Source of the DNA: Sphaerotilus sp.
GTDB taxonomy: Bacteria; Pseudomonadota; Gammaproteobacteria; Burkholderiales; Burkholderiaceae_C
Length of the DNA stretch: 64,000 nt
Direction: 5' to 3'
Assembly: GCA_013299055.1 (NCBI GenBank)
Contig: JAAFKB010000005.1
Location: forward strand, 1 to 64,000
A program made the translations under genes and the position numbers. The stretch's first letter is position 1, and every line of letters begins with the position of its first letter. This document shows, piece after piece, positions 28,559 to 39,142 of this stretch. Below the pieces are notes generated by a model, which worked only from the letters and a program-made list of their open reading frames with translations, was not told where the DNA came from and did not search any database.

Positions 28559-30472
28559 ATGAATCGTTACCCCTGGTGGAAGTACCTGATCCTCGCCATC
28601 GCCGTGGTGGTGGGGCTGCTGTACACCTTGCCCAACTTCTTCGGCGAGGCGCCGGCCGTGCAGGTCTCCAGCGCACGGGCCACCCTCAAGATCGACGCCG
28701 GCCTGGTGCCCAAGGTCGAGCAGGCGGTGCGATCGGCCGGGCTGAAGCCGGACTTCGTGCAGCTCGAAGGCACCTCGGTGCGGGCCCGTCTGGCCGACAC
28801 CGATGCGCAGCTCAAGGCGCGTGACGCGATCGTCAAGGCGCTCAACCCCGATCCGGCCGACCCGTCGTACATCGTGGCGCTGAACCTGGTCTCGCGCTCG
28901 CCGCAGTGGCTGACCAGCCTGCGCGCACTGCCGATGTACCTGGGTCTGGACCTGCGCGGTGGCGTGCACTTCCTGATGCAGGTCGACATGGCGGCGGCGC
29001 TGACCAAGAAGACCGAGTCGCTGTCCACCGATGTGCGCACGCTGCTGCGCGACAAGTCGATCCGCCACAGCGGCATCCAGCGCAGCGGCGATGCGGTCGA
29101 GGTGCGCCTGCGTGACGCAGAGACGCTGGAGAAGGCCCGCATCGCGCTGTCGGACGCCCAGCCCGACATGCTCTGGACCGCAGGCACCGACCCGGCCGAG
29201 CCGAAGCTGACCGGCCGCATCAAGCCCGAGGCGGTCCGCAACGTCCAGCAGCAGGCGCTGACGCAGAACATCAACACCCTGCACAATCGCATCAACGAAC
29301 TGGGCGTGGCCGAGCCGGTGATCCAGCAGCAGGGCGCCGACCGCGTGGTCGTGCAGCTGCCCGGTGTGCAGGATGTCGCCAAGGCCAAGGACATCATCGG
29401 CCGCACGGCGACGCTCGAAGTCCGCATGGTCGACGACGGCCCTGAGGCGCAGGCGGCGCTCAGCGGCGGTGGCCCGGTCCCCTTCGGCACGGAGAAGTAC
29501 ACCGAGCGCGGCGGCCTGCCCATCATCCTCAAGCGCCAGGTGGTGCTGACCGGCGAGAACCTCACCGACGCGCAGGCCGGCTTCGACGACAACCAGCAGC
29601 CTGCGGTCCACCTGACGCTCGACGCCCGTGGTTCGCGCATCTTCCGCGACGTGACGCGCGAGAGCATCGGCAAGCGCATGGCCATCCTGCTGTTCGAGAA
29701 GGGCAAGGGCGAGGTCGTGACGGCCCCGGTGATCCGCTCGGAGATCGGTGGCGGCCGGGTGCAGATCTCGGGTTCGATGACGCCGGTGGAGTCCGCCGAC
29801 ACTGCGCTGCTGCTGCGCGCTGGTTCGCTGGCTGCGCCGATGGAGATCATCGAGGAGCGCCTGATCGGCCCGAGCCTGGGCGCCGAGAACATCGCCAAGG
29901 GCTTCGACAGCGTGCTGTATGGCTTCATCGCCATCGCCGTGTTCATGTGTGCCTACTACATGCTGTTCGGCGTGTTCTCGACGTTGGCGCTGGGGGTGAA
30001 CCTGCTGCTGCTGGTGGCCATGCTGTCGATGCTGCAGGCCACGCTCACGCTGCCGGGCATCGCCGCCATCGCGCTGGTGCTGGGCATGGCGATCGACGCC
30101 AACGTGCTGATCAACGAGCGTGTCCGCGAGGAGCTGCGCAACGGCACCTCGGCGCAGATGTCCATCCACCTCGGCTACGAGCGCGCCTTCGCGACGATTC
30201 TCGACTCCAACGTCACGACGCTGATCGCAGGCGTGGCGTTGCTGGCCTTCGGGTCGGGGCCGGTGCGGGGCTTCGCGGTGGTGCATTGCCTCGGGATCCT
30301 CACCTCGATGTTCTCGGCCGTGTTCTTCTCGCGCGGGCTGGTCAACCTCTGGTATGGCGGCAAGAAGAAACTGCCCGGTGTCTCGATCGGACAAGTCTGG
30401 AAGCCGGCACCCCAGCCGGGATCCGCACCGACGTCGACCGCTGTCACCACCGTCACCACCCCCAAGGCCTGA
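28559..30472 (+). CDS. secD: Protein translocase subunit SecD
   Basis: MNRYPWWKYLILAIAVVVGLLYTLPNFFGEAPAVQVS...LGLDLRGGVHFLMQVDM...GMAIDANVLINERVREELR. Confidence 0.97.
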   Translation: MNRYPWWKYLILAIAVVVGLLYTLPNFFGEAPAVQVSSARATLKIDAGLVPKVEQAVRSAGLKPDFVQLEGTSVRARLADTDAQLKARDAIVKALNPDPADPSYIVALNLVSRSPQWLTSLRALPMYLGLDLRGGVHFLMQVDMAAALTKKTESLSTDVRTLLRDKSIRHSGIQRSGDAVEVRLRDAETLEKARIALSDAQPDMLWTAGTDPAEPKLTGRIKPEAVRNVQQQALTQNINTLHNRINELGVAEPVIQQQGADRVVVQLPGVQDVAKAKDIIGRTATLEVRMVDDGPEAQAALSGGGPVPFGTEKYTERGGLPIILKRQVVLTGENLTDAQAGFDDNQQPAVHLTLDARGSRIFRDVTRESIGKRMAILLFEKGKGEVVTAPVIRSEIGGGRVQISGSMTPVESADTALLLRAGSLAAPMEIIEERLIGPSLGAENIAKGFDSVLYGFIAIAVFMCAYYMLFGVFSTLALGVNLLLLVAMLSMLQATLTLPGIAAIALVLGMAIDANVLINERVREELRNGTSAQMSIHLGYERAFATILDSNVTTLIAGVALLAFGSGPVRGFAVVHCLGILTSMFSAVFFSRGLVNLWYGGKKKLPGVSIGQVWKPAPQPGSAPTSTAVTTVTTPKA

Positions 30473-30484
30473 CAGGAGCCCGCC

Positions 30485-31531
30485 ATGGAATTCTTCCGTT
30501 TCCGGCGCGACATCCCGTTCATGCGGCATGCGCTGGTGTTCAACGTCATCTCCTTCGTCACGTTCGCGCTGGCGGTGTTCTTCCTCTTCACCCGCGGGCT
30601 GCACCTGTCGATCGAGTTCACGGGCGGCACGGTCATCGAGGCCGAATACGCCCAGAGCGCCGACATCGCCAAGATCCGCACCACGGTCGAGGCGATGAAC
30701 TTCGGCGAAGTGCAGGTGCAGAAGTTCGGCACCTCGCGCGATGTGCTGATCCGGCTGCCGCTGCGGGGCGACGTGAAGCAGTCCGAGGTGGTGGGTCGCG
30801 TCTACGCCCAGCTCTGTGCGGCCGAAGGCGGCCTGCTCAAGCCGGTGCAGACCACCACGCCCAAGGGCGAGACCATCAGCCGCCAGGCCTGCGAGGTCGG
30901 CTCCGGGGCCACCGCCACCGAACCGCTCAAGCTGACCCGCAGCGAGTTCGTCGGCCCGCAGGTCGGCAAGGAACTGGCCGAGGACGGCCTGAAGGCGCTG
31001 GCCTTCGTGGTCGCTGGCATCATGATCTACTTGGCGATCCGCTTCGAGTGGAAGTTCGCCGTCGCCGCGATCATCGCCAACCTGCACGACGTGATCATCA
31101 TCCTGGGCTTCTTCGCCTTCTTCCAGTGGGAGTTCTCGCTGGCGGTGCTGGCGGCGGTGCTGGCGGTGCTGGGCTACTCGGTCAACGAATCGGTGGTGAT
31201 CTTCGACCGGATCCGCGAGGCCTTCCGCAAGTTCCGCAAGATGACCACGTCCGAGGTCATCGACCACGCCATCACCAGCACGATGAGCCGCACCATCATC
31301 ACCCACGGCTCGACGCAGATGATGGTGCTGTCGATGTTGCTGTTCGGTGGTCCGACGCTGCACTACTTCGCGCTGGCGTTGACGATCGGCATCTGCTTCG
31401 GCATCTACTCGTCGGTCTTCGTGGCGGCGGCCATCGCGATGTGGCTGGGTGTCAAGCGCGAGGATCTGATTGGCGCGAATCCGCGCAAGGACCAGGATCC
31501 GAGCGATCCCAATTCTGGTGCGGTCGTCTGA
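30485..31531 (+). CDS. secF: Protein translocase subunit SecF
   Basis: MEFFRFRRDIPFMRHALVFNVIS...LHLSIEFTGGTVIEAEY...YSVNESVVIFDRIREAFRK. Confidence 0.97.
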   Translation: MEFFRFRRDIPFMRHALVFNVISFVTFALAVFFLFTRGLHLSIEFTGGTVIEAEYAQSADIAKIRTTVEAMNFGEVQVQKFGTSRDVLIRLPLRGDVKQSEVVGRVYAQLCAAEGGLLKPVQTTTPKGETISRQACEVGSGATATEPLKLTRSEFVGPQVGKELAEDGLKALAFVVAGIMIYLAIRFEWKFAVAAIIANLHDVIIILGFFAFFQWEFSLAVLAAVLAVLGYSVNESVVIFDRIREAFRKFRKMTTSEVIDHAITSTMSRTIITHGSTQMMVLSMLLFGGPTLHYFALALTIGICFGIYSSVFVAAAIAMWLGVKREDLIGANPRKDQDPSDPNSGAVV

Positions 31532-31611
31532 ACGGCGTGTGGTCGGGCTGGTGTAAAGTGGGCAGTTCTATCATCTACTGATCCGTCTGCACGGACTCTG
31601 GCACGACATCC

Positions 31612-34185
31612 ATGGCCTCCGCTGCTGCCCCGTCCTCGGTCCTTGCTGCGCAGGCTCGCCGCCTCTATTGCGATCAGATCTCCCGGGGTCTGCAGCGCAC
31701 CGTGCGTGCCATCATCGAACGCCTGCGCGAGCAGTCGACCCAGGTCGGCTCGCCTGACGTGATGCTCAGGCGGCGCGATCTGCTGGCCGACCTGCCACGC
31801 CAGTCCGCCAGCTGGCAGCAGTTGTTCAATGCCCACCTGGCCGCCATCCTCTCCGGCCACCCTGCGCCCGCCCATGGTGCCCGCCCGTCGGCGACCCGAG
31901 CAGGGGAGCTGGCCCTGGTCGACGATTCCACCATCGACCTGGAGATTCTCGTCTCGCGCATGGCGCTGGCCACGATGGACAAGGCAAGCTGGGAATTTTC
32001 TGACCTGCGCTACCGCATGTCCGCACTGGACCGCCGTGACGAGATGGATCCCCACGATGTCCTGCGCCCCCATGCGCTGGCCCGGGCCACCGTGGACAGC
32101 TGGCGCACGGCGGGGTTGTCGGTCGACCATTGGAAATTGGTCCAGCCCCAGCTCCACGAGGAGTTTGCCGCGCTGGTCCACGAGGCCTACCACGAGACCA
32201 ACCGCTGGCTGATCAGCCAGGGGGTGTGCCCGGAAGTCAACTTGCGCCAGTTCATTCGCCGCAGCCGTGACAGCGGAGCCCCTCCGGTGGCGAGTGGCGT
32301 GGCGGTTGCCGGCGGTGGAGGCGCCGGTGCGGGCTCCGCCTCAGGCGCCAAGTCCTCGGCGTCCGCTGGTGGTGGAGGCGGGGCGACAGGGGCGGGGGGT
32401 GGCGCGTCTGCCACGGCACGGCTGGCCGCGCCGGGAGAGCGTTTCCCGTCGCCCTCGGGTCAGCCTGCGCGCGCGCCCGCGGCTGTCCCGCCCGCGCATT
32501 ACCAGGGCATGACCCCGGAGAATGCCCACCAGTACGCGCCGACGGCCATGGCCAGCCTGGGGCGGGCGGGTGGCCACGCAGGCAGCCACGGTGGCGACGG
32601 GGGGCAGACCGGCCGAGGTGATGTCCAGGACGAGACCCGCATGATGACCCGCTCACCGGGTCTGCTGCGCAGCATCGAGCAGGCCGAAGCCGTGCTCGGG
32701 CGTCTGAACCGGCTGGTGTCGCGGCAGGTGCCCGACTTCTACAACTCCACCATCGCCCAGCCGCATCCACCGGCTTCGCCCGGCCTGCGGGCCGCGATCA
32801 ACGAAGTGCAGGCGGCGGTGCAGCACCGCTTCGATCCCAGGCCCGACGCCCATGGGCAGGTGCCTGTGCTGTCCCAGTCGGCTGCCGTGAGCACACCCGG
32901 CTTGCTGCAGGAGCTGCAGGCCCGCAAGGCCGCTCTCAAGCAGGCGGCCACCACGCCTGTCGAACGCGCCACCATCGAGGTGGTCGCGCTGATGTTCCAG
33001 AGTCTGCTGACCGAAGAGCGCATCCCGGCCGCCGTGCGGGTGTGGTTTGCCCGGCTGCAGATGCCGGTGCTGCGCGTGGCGATTGCCGAGCCGGACTTCT
33101 TCGCGACCATCGACCATCCGGCGCGCAAGCTGATCGACCGCATGGGCGCCTGCGTGATGGGCTTCGAGGCGGGCAGCGCCGGCGTGAGCGAGCCGCTGGA
33201 GCGCGAGATCAAGCGGGTCGTGCAGGTGGTCGAGGCCTATCCCGACACGGGCCGGCGCGTGTTCCAGACCGTGCTGACCGAGTTCGAGCGGTTCCTGGAG
33301 GACTACTTCAAGTCCGCGCACCTGGCTGCCAGCAAGGGGGTGTCGCTGGCCCAGCAGATCGAGCAGCGCGAGACGCTGGCCATCCAGTACACCATCGAGC
33401 TGCGCAAGATGCTCAACGAGGTGCCGGTCCACGACGGCGTGCGCGAGTTCCTGTTCCACGTCTGGGCCGACGTGCTCGCGACGACAGCGGTCAAGGCCGG
33501 CCAGTCGAGCGAGCCGACCAAGGCCATGCACAAGGTGGCGGCCGAGCTGATCTGGCTGGCCAGCGCCAAGGTTTCGCGCGAAGAGCGTTCGGACGCCCTG
33601 CGCCGGCTGTCGCCGCTGCTGAAGAAGCTGCGCGAGGGCATGGTGTCCGCGGGGGTGCCGGTGCCGCGGCAGGACGAGTACCTGCAGTCCATCAACAACG
33701 CCCTGCAGACGGCGTTCTCCGCCCGCACCGCCACCATGCCGACCGAGCGCCTCAACGAGCTGATGATGCAGCTGGAGACGCTGGAGGACATGCTGCCCGA
33801 TGTCGGCCACATCGAGATCGACGAGTCGATGGTGCGCGACCTTTCCGGGCACGAGACCAAGGATCTGGAGGTGGTGGCCGAGGGGGGCTCGATGCCCACG
33901 CCGGCCATGGTCGCCTGGTCCAACAACCTCAGCGTGGGCAGCTGGTTCCGGCTCGACTACCGCGACACCGTGGCCAACGTGCAGCTGGCGTGGCAGGGTT
34001 CGCGCAAGCAGTTCAGCCTGTTCGTGTCGCCACAGGGGCGCGGCATCCTGTTCCAGAAGCACCGCCTGGCCGCCTTCTTGCAGGCGGGTCTGCTGGTGCC
34101 GGTGGAGGAAGAGTCGCTGACCGTGCGCGCGACGCGGGATGCGCTGGCCAAGCTCGACGCCGATCCGGGGCGTCTGCTGCACTGA
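31612..34185 (+). CDS. DUF1631 family protein
   Basis: 857 aa; ...RRLYCDQISRGLQRTVRAIIERLREQ..., VPDFYNSTIAQPHPPASPGLRAAINEVQAAV, LLTEERIPAAVRVWFARLQMPVLRVAIAEPDFFATIDHPARKLIDRMG. Confidence 0.85.
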   Translation: MASAAAPSSVLAAQARRLYCDQISRGLQRTVRAIIERLREQSTQVGSPDVMLRRRDLLADLPRQSASWQQLFNAHLAAILSGHPAPAHGARPSATRAGELALVDDSTIDLEILVSRMALATMDKASWEFSDLRYRMSALDRRDEMDPHDVLRPHALARATVDSWRTAGLSVDHWKLVQPQLHEEFAALVHEAYHETNRWLISQGVCPEVNLRQFIRRSRDSGAPPVASGVAVAGGGGAGAGSASGAKSSASAGGGGGATGAGGGASATARLAAPGERFPSPSGQPARAPAAVPPAHYQGMTPENAHQYAPTAMASLGRAGGHAGSHGGDGGQTGRGDVQDETRMMTRSPGLLRSIEQAEAVLGRLNRLVSRQVPDFYNSTIAQPHPPASPGLRAAINEVQAAVQHRFDPRPDAHGQVPVLSQSAAVSTPGLLQELQARKAALKQAATTPVERATIEVVALMFQSLLTEERIPAAVRVWFARLQMPVLRVAIAEPDFFATIDHPARKLIDRMGACVMGFEAGSAGVSEPLEREIKRVVQVVEAYPDTGRRVFQTVLTEFERFLEDYFKSAHLAASKGVSLAQQIEQRETLAIQYTIELRKMLNEVPVHDGVREFLFHVWADVLATTAVKAGQSSEPTKAMHKVAAELIWLASAKVSREERSDALRRLSPLLKKLREGMVSAGVPVPRQDEYLQSINNALQTAFSARTATMPTERLNELMMQLETLEDMLPDVGHIEIDESMVRDLSGHETKDLEVVAEGGSMPTPAMVAWSNNLSVGSWFRLDYRDTVANVQLAWQGSRKQFSLFVSPQGRGILFQKHRLAAFLQAGLLVPVEEESLTVRATRDALAKLDADPGRLLH

Positions 34186-34209
34186 GACCCGGCAGACCGC
34201 AGGCGCAGT

Positions 34210-34659
34210 TCAGTGGATCAGCCGGTCCTCGGCATCCACGAACAGCTCGTCGAGGATCAATGCGTCGGGTTCCTCGCCGATGCTCCAGAACACCATCAGC
34301 ACGATGATCTTGAGGTCTTCGAGTGCCAGCTCGCCAGCCGTGGCCATGGCGCGGTCCACGGCAATCTCGCGCATCGGGGCGGGCAGCACGCCGGCCGATT
34401 CGAGAAAGCTCAGGAAGGCGATCGACGCCGTGCCGAGGTGCTCCTGCTCCAGCGGGGTATAGACGCGCAGGGACAGCGGGCTCTGGGCCTTGGCCTGGGA
34501 CTCGGCGACATTGGCCAATCCGTCCAGCCAGCTCAGCGCATCCTCGATCTCGTCGCTCTCGAAGCCCACGGAGGTGAGCTTGCGTGAAAGCTGGGCGTGG
34601 TCCGGGCAAGCGTCGGGTCGCCAATAGTTTTCGTAGAGATAGACGAGCACATCGAACAT
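34210..34659 (-). CDS. smg: Smg family protein (DUF494)
   Basis: MFDVLVYLYENYWRPDACPDHAQLSRKLTSVGFESDEIEDALSWLDGL; adjacent to dprA. Confidence 0.93.
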   Translation of the reverse strand: MFDVLVYLYENYWRPDACPDHAQLSRKLTSVGFESDEIEDALSWLDGLANVAESQAKAQSPLSLRVYTPLEQEHLGTASIAFLSFLESAGVLPAPMREIAVDRAMATAGELALEDLKIIVLMVFWSIGEEPDALILDELFVDAEDRLIH

Positions 34660-34734
34660 GAAACCACTATACCTGAGCGCCCCGGTCGACAGAGGTACGT
34701 GCCAGACCCAATCCGGCCCGCCCCGTGCATGGGG

Positions 34735-35871
34735 TCACGCGCTCGCCTGACGCTGGAACCACTGGCCCGGCAGCCGCTGGACCTGTCCTGACAGCTCCAG
34801 GTCCAGCAGCCGGATGCTGAGTTCCGCGGTGGCCCAGCCGGTGCGGGCCTGCAGGGTGTCCAGGGTGCAGGCGGTCCAGCCCAATGCCGCCAGCAGGGGA
34901 TCGTCTGGCGTGTCGTCGACCGGTGCGGCGGGCGCTGCGGTGGCCTGGGGCCGGGTGGTCGTGCCCCAGTGCAGCTCGTCGAGGATGTCCTGCGTGGTCT
35001 CGACCAGCTTGGCCCCTTCCTTGATCAGCTTGTGGCAGCCCTTGACCTGCGGGCTGTGGATCGAGCCGGGGATGGCGAACACCTCGCGGCCGTATTCCAT
35101 CGCCAGGCGTGCCGTGATGAGCGAGCCGGACTGCAGCGCGGCCTCCACCACCAGCGTGCCGCGTCCCAGCCGGGCGATCAGGCGGTTGCGCTGCGGGAAG
35201 TGCGGGGCCAGGGGCGGCGTGCCGAGGACGTGTTCGGACAGCAGCAGCCCCTCGCGGGCGATGCGGCCGGCCAGGGCGTGGTGCTGGCGGGGGTAGACGC
35301 GGTCGAGGCCCGTGCCGACCAGGGCGATGGTGCTGCCGGGACCGTCCAGCGCGCCTGCGTGGGCGGCGGCGTCGATGCCTTGCGCCAGCCCGGATACCAC
35401 CACCATTCCGACGCCGCTCAGCGCCGCAGCGAACTGGTGGGCATGGTCCAGCCCTTGCGCTGTCGGGTGGCGGCTGCCGACGATGGCCAGCGCGTCCTGT
35501 GCCAGCAGCGCCATCCGCCCACGGGCGTGCAGCAGCAGCGGCGGATCGGCCATCTCCCGCCAGGCGGCGGGATAGAGCGCATCGCCGAGCACCAGCACAT
35601 GGCAGTCGGGCTGCTCCAGCCACTGCAGCGTACGCTCCACCAGCGCAGCGTGGCCTTCTGGCAGATCGGCCAGGGCGGCGCTGGCCTTGTGCCCGTCGAG
35701 GGCTTCGCGCCAGGCGGCCGGCGAGGCATCGAAGATTTCCCGTGGGCCGCCCAGCGCCAGCAGCAGCTGGCGTGCGCGCTGGCGACCGATGCCGGGGGTC
35801 TCCAGCAGCCGCAGCCAGGCCGACAGCTCTTCGCGGTCGGGCACGGCAGGTGCTGCGGCCGCGTCGGTCAC
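34735..35871 (-). CDS. dprA: DNA-processing protein DprA
   Basis: AIVGSRHPTAQGLDHAHQFAAALSGVGMVVVSGLAQGIDAAAHAGALDGPGSTIALVGTGLDRVYPRQH; canonical Rossmann DprA. Confidence 0.95.
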   Translation of the reverse strand: MTDAAAAPAVPDREELSAWLRLLETPGIGRQRARQLLLALGGPREIFDASPAAWREALDGHKASAALADLPEGHAALVERTLQWLEQPDCHVLVLGDALYPAAWREMADPPLLLHARGRMALLAQDALAIVGSRHPTAQGLDHAHQFAAALSGVGMVVVSGLAQGIDAAAHAGALDGPGSTIALVGTGLDRVYPRQHHALAGRIAREGLLLSEHVLGTPPLAPHFPQRNRLIARLGRGTLVVEAALQSGSLITARLAMEYGREVFAIPGSIHSPQVKGCHKLIKEGAKLVETTQDILDELHWGTTTRPQATAAPAAPVDDTPDDPLLAALGWTACTLDTLQARTGWATAELSIRLLDLELSGQVQRLPGQWFQRQASA

Positions 35872-37103
35872 GGTGGAGCGAAGCGGTCACCAGGGCGCAC
35901 GGCGGTCTCGGCGCTCAGGATCAGCGCATAGGACACACGCTCGAAGACCCGGAACACGAAGAGCTGGCCATGGGCCTCGTCCGGCAGCTGCAGCGTGGCC
36001 TTGAGCGGATCGGTGCGGTCCTGCAGCCGCTCGCCGGAACGCAGCACCGCCAGCACATGGCCGCGCTCCACGCCGTCGCGCAGGCCGCGGTTGAGGGCCA
36101 CGATCTGGTTCTGCCCGGCCGACAGGCCCTCGCCGTAGATCGAGACGACACGGCCCTCGATCGGCTGGCGCGGCGCGTGCGGCACGTAGTTGCGGTTGTC
36201 GCGCACGGGCGCTTGCGCGAGCCGGTCGCCGATGCTCGCTTCCTGGCGCAGCGGGCCGAGCACGACCGTGGCCGGCACGATCTCGGGGTTGTTCTGGACG
36301 TCGGTGCGGGTCTCGCCGGGACGGGTGTACTCGGCGTTGCCGACAAACGCGGCTTCATAGCCCAGCACCTCGCTGCTCAGCGGGTCGCGCAGCGGCCGGG
36401 CCTCGCGGAAGATGCGCCAGTCGCGTGTGGCGGGCATCTCGCCGCGCACATACGCGGTGTCGCCACGGCCCAGCAGCACACGGCCTTCGCGCCCGGCGAC
36501 GATGCGCGGCGCCCGGGCCAGGGTGTCGCTGTCGAGCACCACGGCGTCGTTCAGGAACGGCTCGATCAGGTGCAGCGGGATGGAGGCGATCGGGCCGAGG
36601 TCTGCATCGCCAGCGCGGATGCGCGGCGAGAGCTTGACCGTGCTGCCGCCGCCGCCGATCACCAGCCGTGCCCGTCCGCCGCTCTTGACCAGCGTCAGCA
36701 CCTGGCCGGGGTAGATCAGGTGCGGATTGCGGATCTCCTGCAGGTTCATGCCCCACAGCTCCGGCCAGCGCCACGGACTGCGCAGGAAGAGCCTGGAGAT
36801 GTCCCAGAGGGTGTCGCCGCGCTTGACGGTGTGGCTGTCCGGGGCGTTGGGGGCCAGCTCGGACAAGGGCACACCGGCTTCGGCGACTTTCTGCGCCGTG
36901 CCACGCTGGGCGCCGGTGACTGGATAATCGGGGAATGCATGGGAGGCTGGAAGCCACAGGCCCAGCATCGCGAGGGTCAGGACACCTGCCGCCTTGGCGC
37001 GTGTGCGCCGCAGAGGAGCAGGCTGGCCGTGGCACAGGACCATGGAGCGCATCTCCGTGCGCCGACCCTGCAGGCCCGCGCAAAATACTTCGATCAATTT
37101 CAT
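35868..37103 (-). CDS. LysM peptidoglycan-binding domain protein (secreted)
   Basis: HTVKRGDTLWDISRLFLRSPWRWPELWGMNLQEIRNPHLIYPGQVLTLV (LysM) after signal-like AAGVLTLAMLGLWLPASHA. Confidence 0.88.
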   Translation of the reverse strand: MKLIEVFCAGLQGRRTEMRSMVLCHGQPAPLRRTRAKAAGVLTLAMLGLWLPASHAFPDYPVTGAQRGTAQKVAEAGVPLSELAPNAPDSHTVKRGDTLWDISRLFLRSPWRWPELWGMNLQEIRNPHLIYPGQVLTLVKSGGRARLVIGGGGSTVKLSPRIRAGDADLGPIASIPLHLIEPFLNDAVVLDSDTLARAPRIVAGREGRVLLGRGDTAYVRGEMPATRDWRIFREARPLRDPLSSEVLGYEAAFVGNAEYTRPGETRTDVQNNPEIVPATVVLGPLRQEASIGDRLAQAPVRDNRNYVPHAPRQPIEGRVVSIYGEGLSAGQNQIVALNRGLRDGVERGHVLAVLRSGERLQDRTDPLKATLQLPDEAHGQLFVFRVFERVSYALILSAETAVRPGDRFAPP

Positions 37104-37172
37104 CAATTCTGCCCCTAAACCCTTGATGCCGCAACGAAACCGGCCGAGTCGCCGGTCGCGTGGCCCCCGAAC

Positions 37173-37688
37173 ATGAGCCTGCTGACCATCCTCCGCTACC
37201 CCGATCCCCGCCTGCACAAGGTCGCCAGACCCGTGGTCCACGTCGACGACCGCCTGCGCCGACTCGTCGACGACATGTTCGAGACGATGTACAAGTCACG
37301 CGGCATCGGTCTGGCGGCCACGCAGGTGGACGTGCATGAGCGGCTGATTGTGATCGACGTGTCCGAGGACAAGTCCGACCAGCTCGTGCTGATCAACCCC
37401 GCCATCATCGCGCACAGCGAGGAGCGTGTCGTCAGCGATGAAGGCTGCCTGTCGGTGCCAAGCATCTACGACAAGGTCGAGCGATACGCCACGGTGCGCG
37501 TGCGGGCCACGAACCGCGAGGGCCAGACCTACGAATTCGACGCAGAAGGGCTGCTTGCCGTCTGTGTGCAGCACGAGATGGACCACCTGATGGGCAAGGT
37601 CTTCGTCGAATACCTCTCGCCGCTCAAGCGCAACCGCATCCGCAGCAAGCTGGTCAAGCGCCAGCGCGAAGACGAGGACGAGGCATGA
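37173..37688 (+). CDS. def: Peptide deformylase
   Basis: [21 protein letters not shown]...[19 protein letters not shown]...EGCLSVP...[18 protein letters not shown]. Confidence 0.97.
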   Translation: MSLLTILRYPDPRLHKVARPVVHVDDRLRRLVDDMFETMYKSRGIGLAATQVDVHERLIVIDVSEDKSDQLVLINPAIIAHSEERVVSDEGCLSVPSIYDKVERYATVRVRATNREGQTYEFDAEGLLAVCVQHEMDHLMGKVFVEYLSPLKRNRIRSKLVKRQREDEDEA

Positions 37689-38656
37689 CGGCTATGGTGG
37701 ATGCCACGTTGCGCGTCGGCTTCGCGGGCACGCCGGAATTCGCCGCCGAGGCGCTGGCGGCCATCCTGGCAGCGGGCCATGCGGTGCCGCTGGTGCTGAC
37801 ACAGCCGGATCGTCCCGCGGGCCGTGGCATGAAGCTGCAGCCCTCGGCGGTGAAGCAGTGCGCGCTGCAGCACGGTCTGCCGGTTGCGCAGCCGACCAGC
37901 CTGAAGCTCGATGGCCGCTACCCGGAGGAAGCCGCCGCTGCACGCGTGGCGCTGCAGGCCGCGCAGCTCGACGTGCTGGTGGTCGCCGCTTACGGGCTGA
38001 TCCTGCCGCAGTGGGTACTGGACCTGCCACGCCTGGGCTGCCTGAACATCCACGGCTCGCTGCTGCCGCGCTGGCGCGGGGCCGCGCCGATCCACCGCGC
38101 CATCGAGGCCGGTGACGCCGAGACGGGCGTCACCATCATGCAGATGGATGCGGGGCTGGACACCGGCGACATGCTGCTGGTCGCGCCCGAGCCGATCCGC
38201 CCGGACGACACCACCGCCACGCTCCACGACCGGCTCGCCACGCTGGGTGGGCAGTGGATCGTCGAGGCGCTGGCGCTGGCCGCACGCGGTGGCCTGACCG
38301 CCACGCCGCAGCCCGCCGAAGGCATCACTTACGCCCACAAGATCGACAAGCAGGAAGCCCCGCTCGACTGGACGCTGCCCGCTGCAGTGCTGGCGCGGCG
38401 CGTGCGGGCCTTCGATCCGTTCCCGGGGGCCAGCTTCCGCCGCACTGGCGAGGTGGTCAAGGTCTGGCAGGCCGATGCCGTGGATGGGCAGGGCGCCCCG
38501 GGCACTGTGCTGGCCGTGGAGAGCGACCGCCTCGTCGTCGCCTGCGGTGTGGGGGCCTTGGCGCTCACCAGCCTGCAGCGACCGGGGGGGCGGCGCCAGC
38601 CGGTGCGCGAGGTGCTGCAGCGCTGGGCGATTGGCGTCGGCGAGTCGCTCGACTGA
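37685..38656 (+). CDS. fmt: Methionyl-tRNA formyltransferase
   Basis: [40 protein letters not shown]...[45 protein letters not shown]; overlaps def stop. Confidence 0.97.
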   Translation: MTAMVDATLRVGFAGTPEFAAEALAAILAAGHAVPLVLTQPDRPAGRGMKLQPSAVKQCALQHGLPVAQPTSLKLDGRYPEEAAAARVALQAAQLDVLVVAAYGLILPQWVLDLPRLGCLNIHGSLLPRWRGAAPIHRAIEAGDAETGVTIMQMDAGLDTGDMLLVAPEPIRPDDTTATLHDRLATLGGQWIVEALALAARGGLTATPQPAEGITYAHKIDKQEAPLDWTLPAAVLARRVRAFDPFPGASFRRTGEVVKVWQADAVDGQGAPGTVLAVESDRLVVACGVGALALTSLQRPGGRRQPVREVLQRWAIGVGESLD

Positions 38657-38722
38657 GGACCAGCGGCTCAAGTCACGGGGCTGGAAGACGATAGCGCAGG
38701 GGACGACACCCCGAGTCCAGCC

Positions 38723-39106
38723 ATGCGCCATCCAGTCCCCGCCATCGCCTTCGCCCTGATCGCCGCCGGCTCGCTGGCGGGCTGCGACCAGCTCGGCATC
38801 GAATCTGCCGGTGCCCTCCACGCCCGCACCGAAGCCGACGCCAAGGCCATCGGCAGCGCCTGCCGCCATGCCCTGCGCGCCATCGAGGACTGCTACACCC
38901 TCAACCCCAAGGCGGAAAAGGCGGCGGTCTACACCGGCTGGCGCGAGATGGACGAGTACATGCGCGAGAACAAGCTCGACGGCGTGCCCCCTGTGGTGCC
39001 ACGGCTGGATGCTGCGGCGAAGAAAAAAGCCGCCGCTGCCGCCGAAGACGTCATCGACGAACCCAAGGAAGTCCCGGCCAAGGCTGGCGCCAAGCCGGCC
39101 CACTGA
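38723..39106 (+). CDS. Small hypothetical lipoprotein
   Basis: Signal peptide with lipobox (IAAGSLAGC); ...IEDCYTLNPKAEKAAVYTGWREMDEYMRENKLDGVPP; high GC3 coding character. Confidence 0.65.
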   Translation: MRHPVPAIAFALIAAGSLAGCDQLGIESAGALHARTEADAKAIGSACRHALRAIEDCYTLNPKAEKAAVYTGWREMDEYMRENKLDGVPPVVPRLDAAAKKKAAAAAEDVIDEPKEVPAKAGAKPAH

Positions 39107-39142
39107 CACCGCGCCGCTGCCCCGCGATGGGACAATGCCGGG

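Noticed and set aside
27488-31363. 1291-aa minus-strand ORF
   Set aside because: Antisense to yajC-secD-secF; low-complexity His/Asp/Arg/Gln composition, no recognisable family
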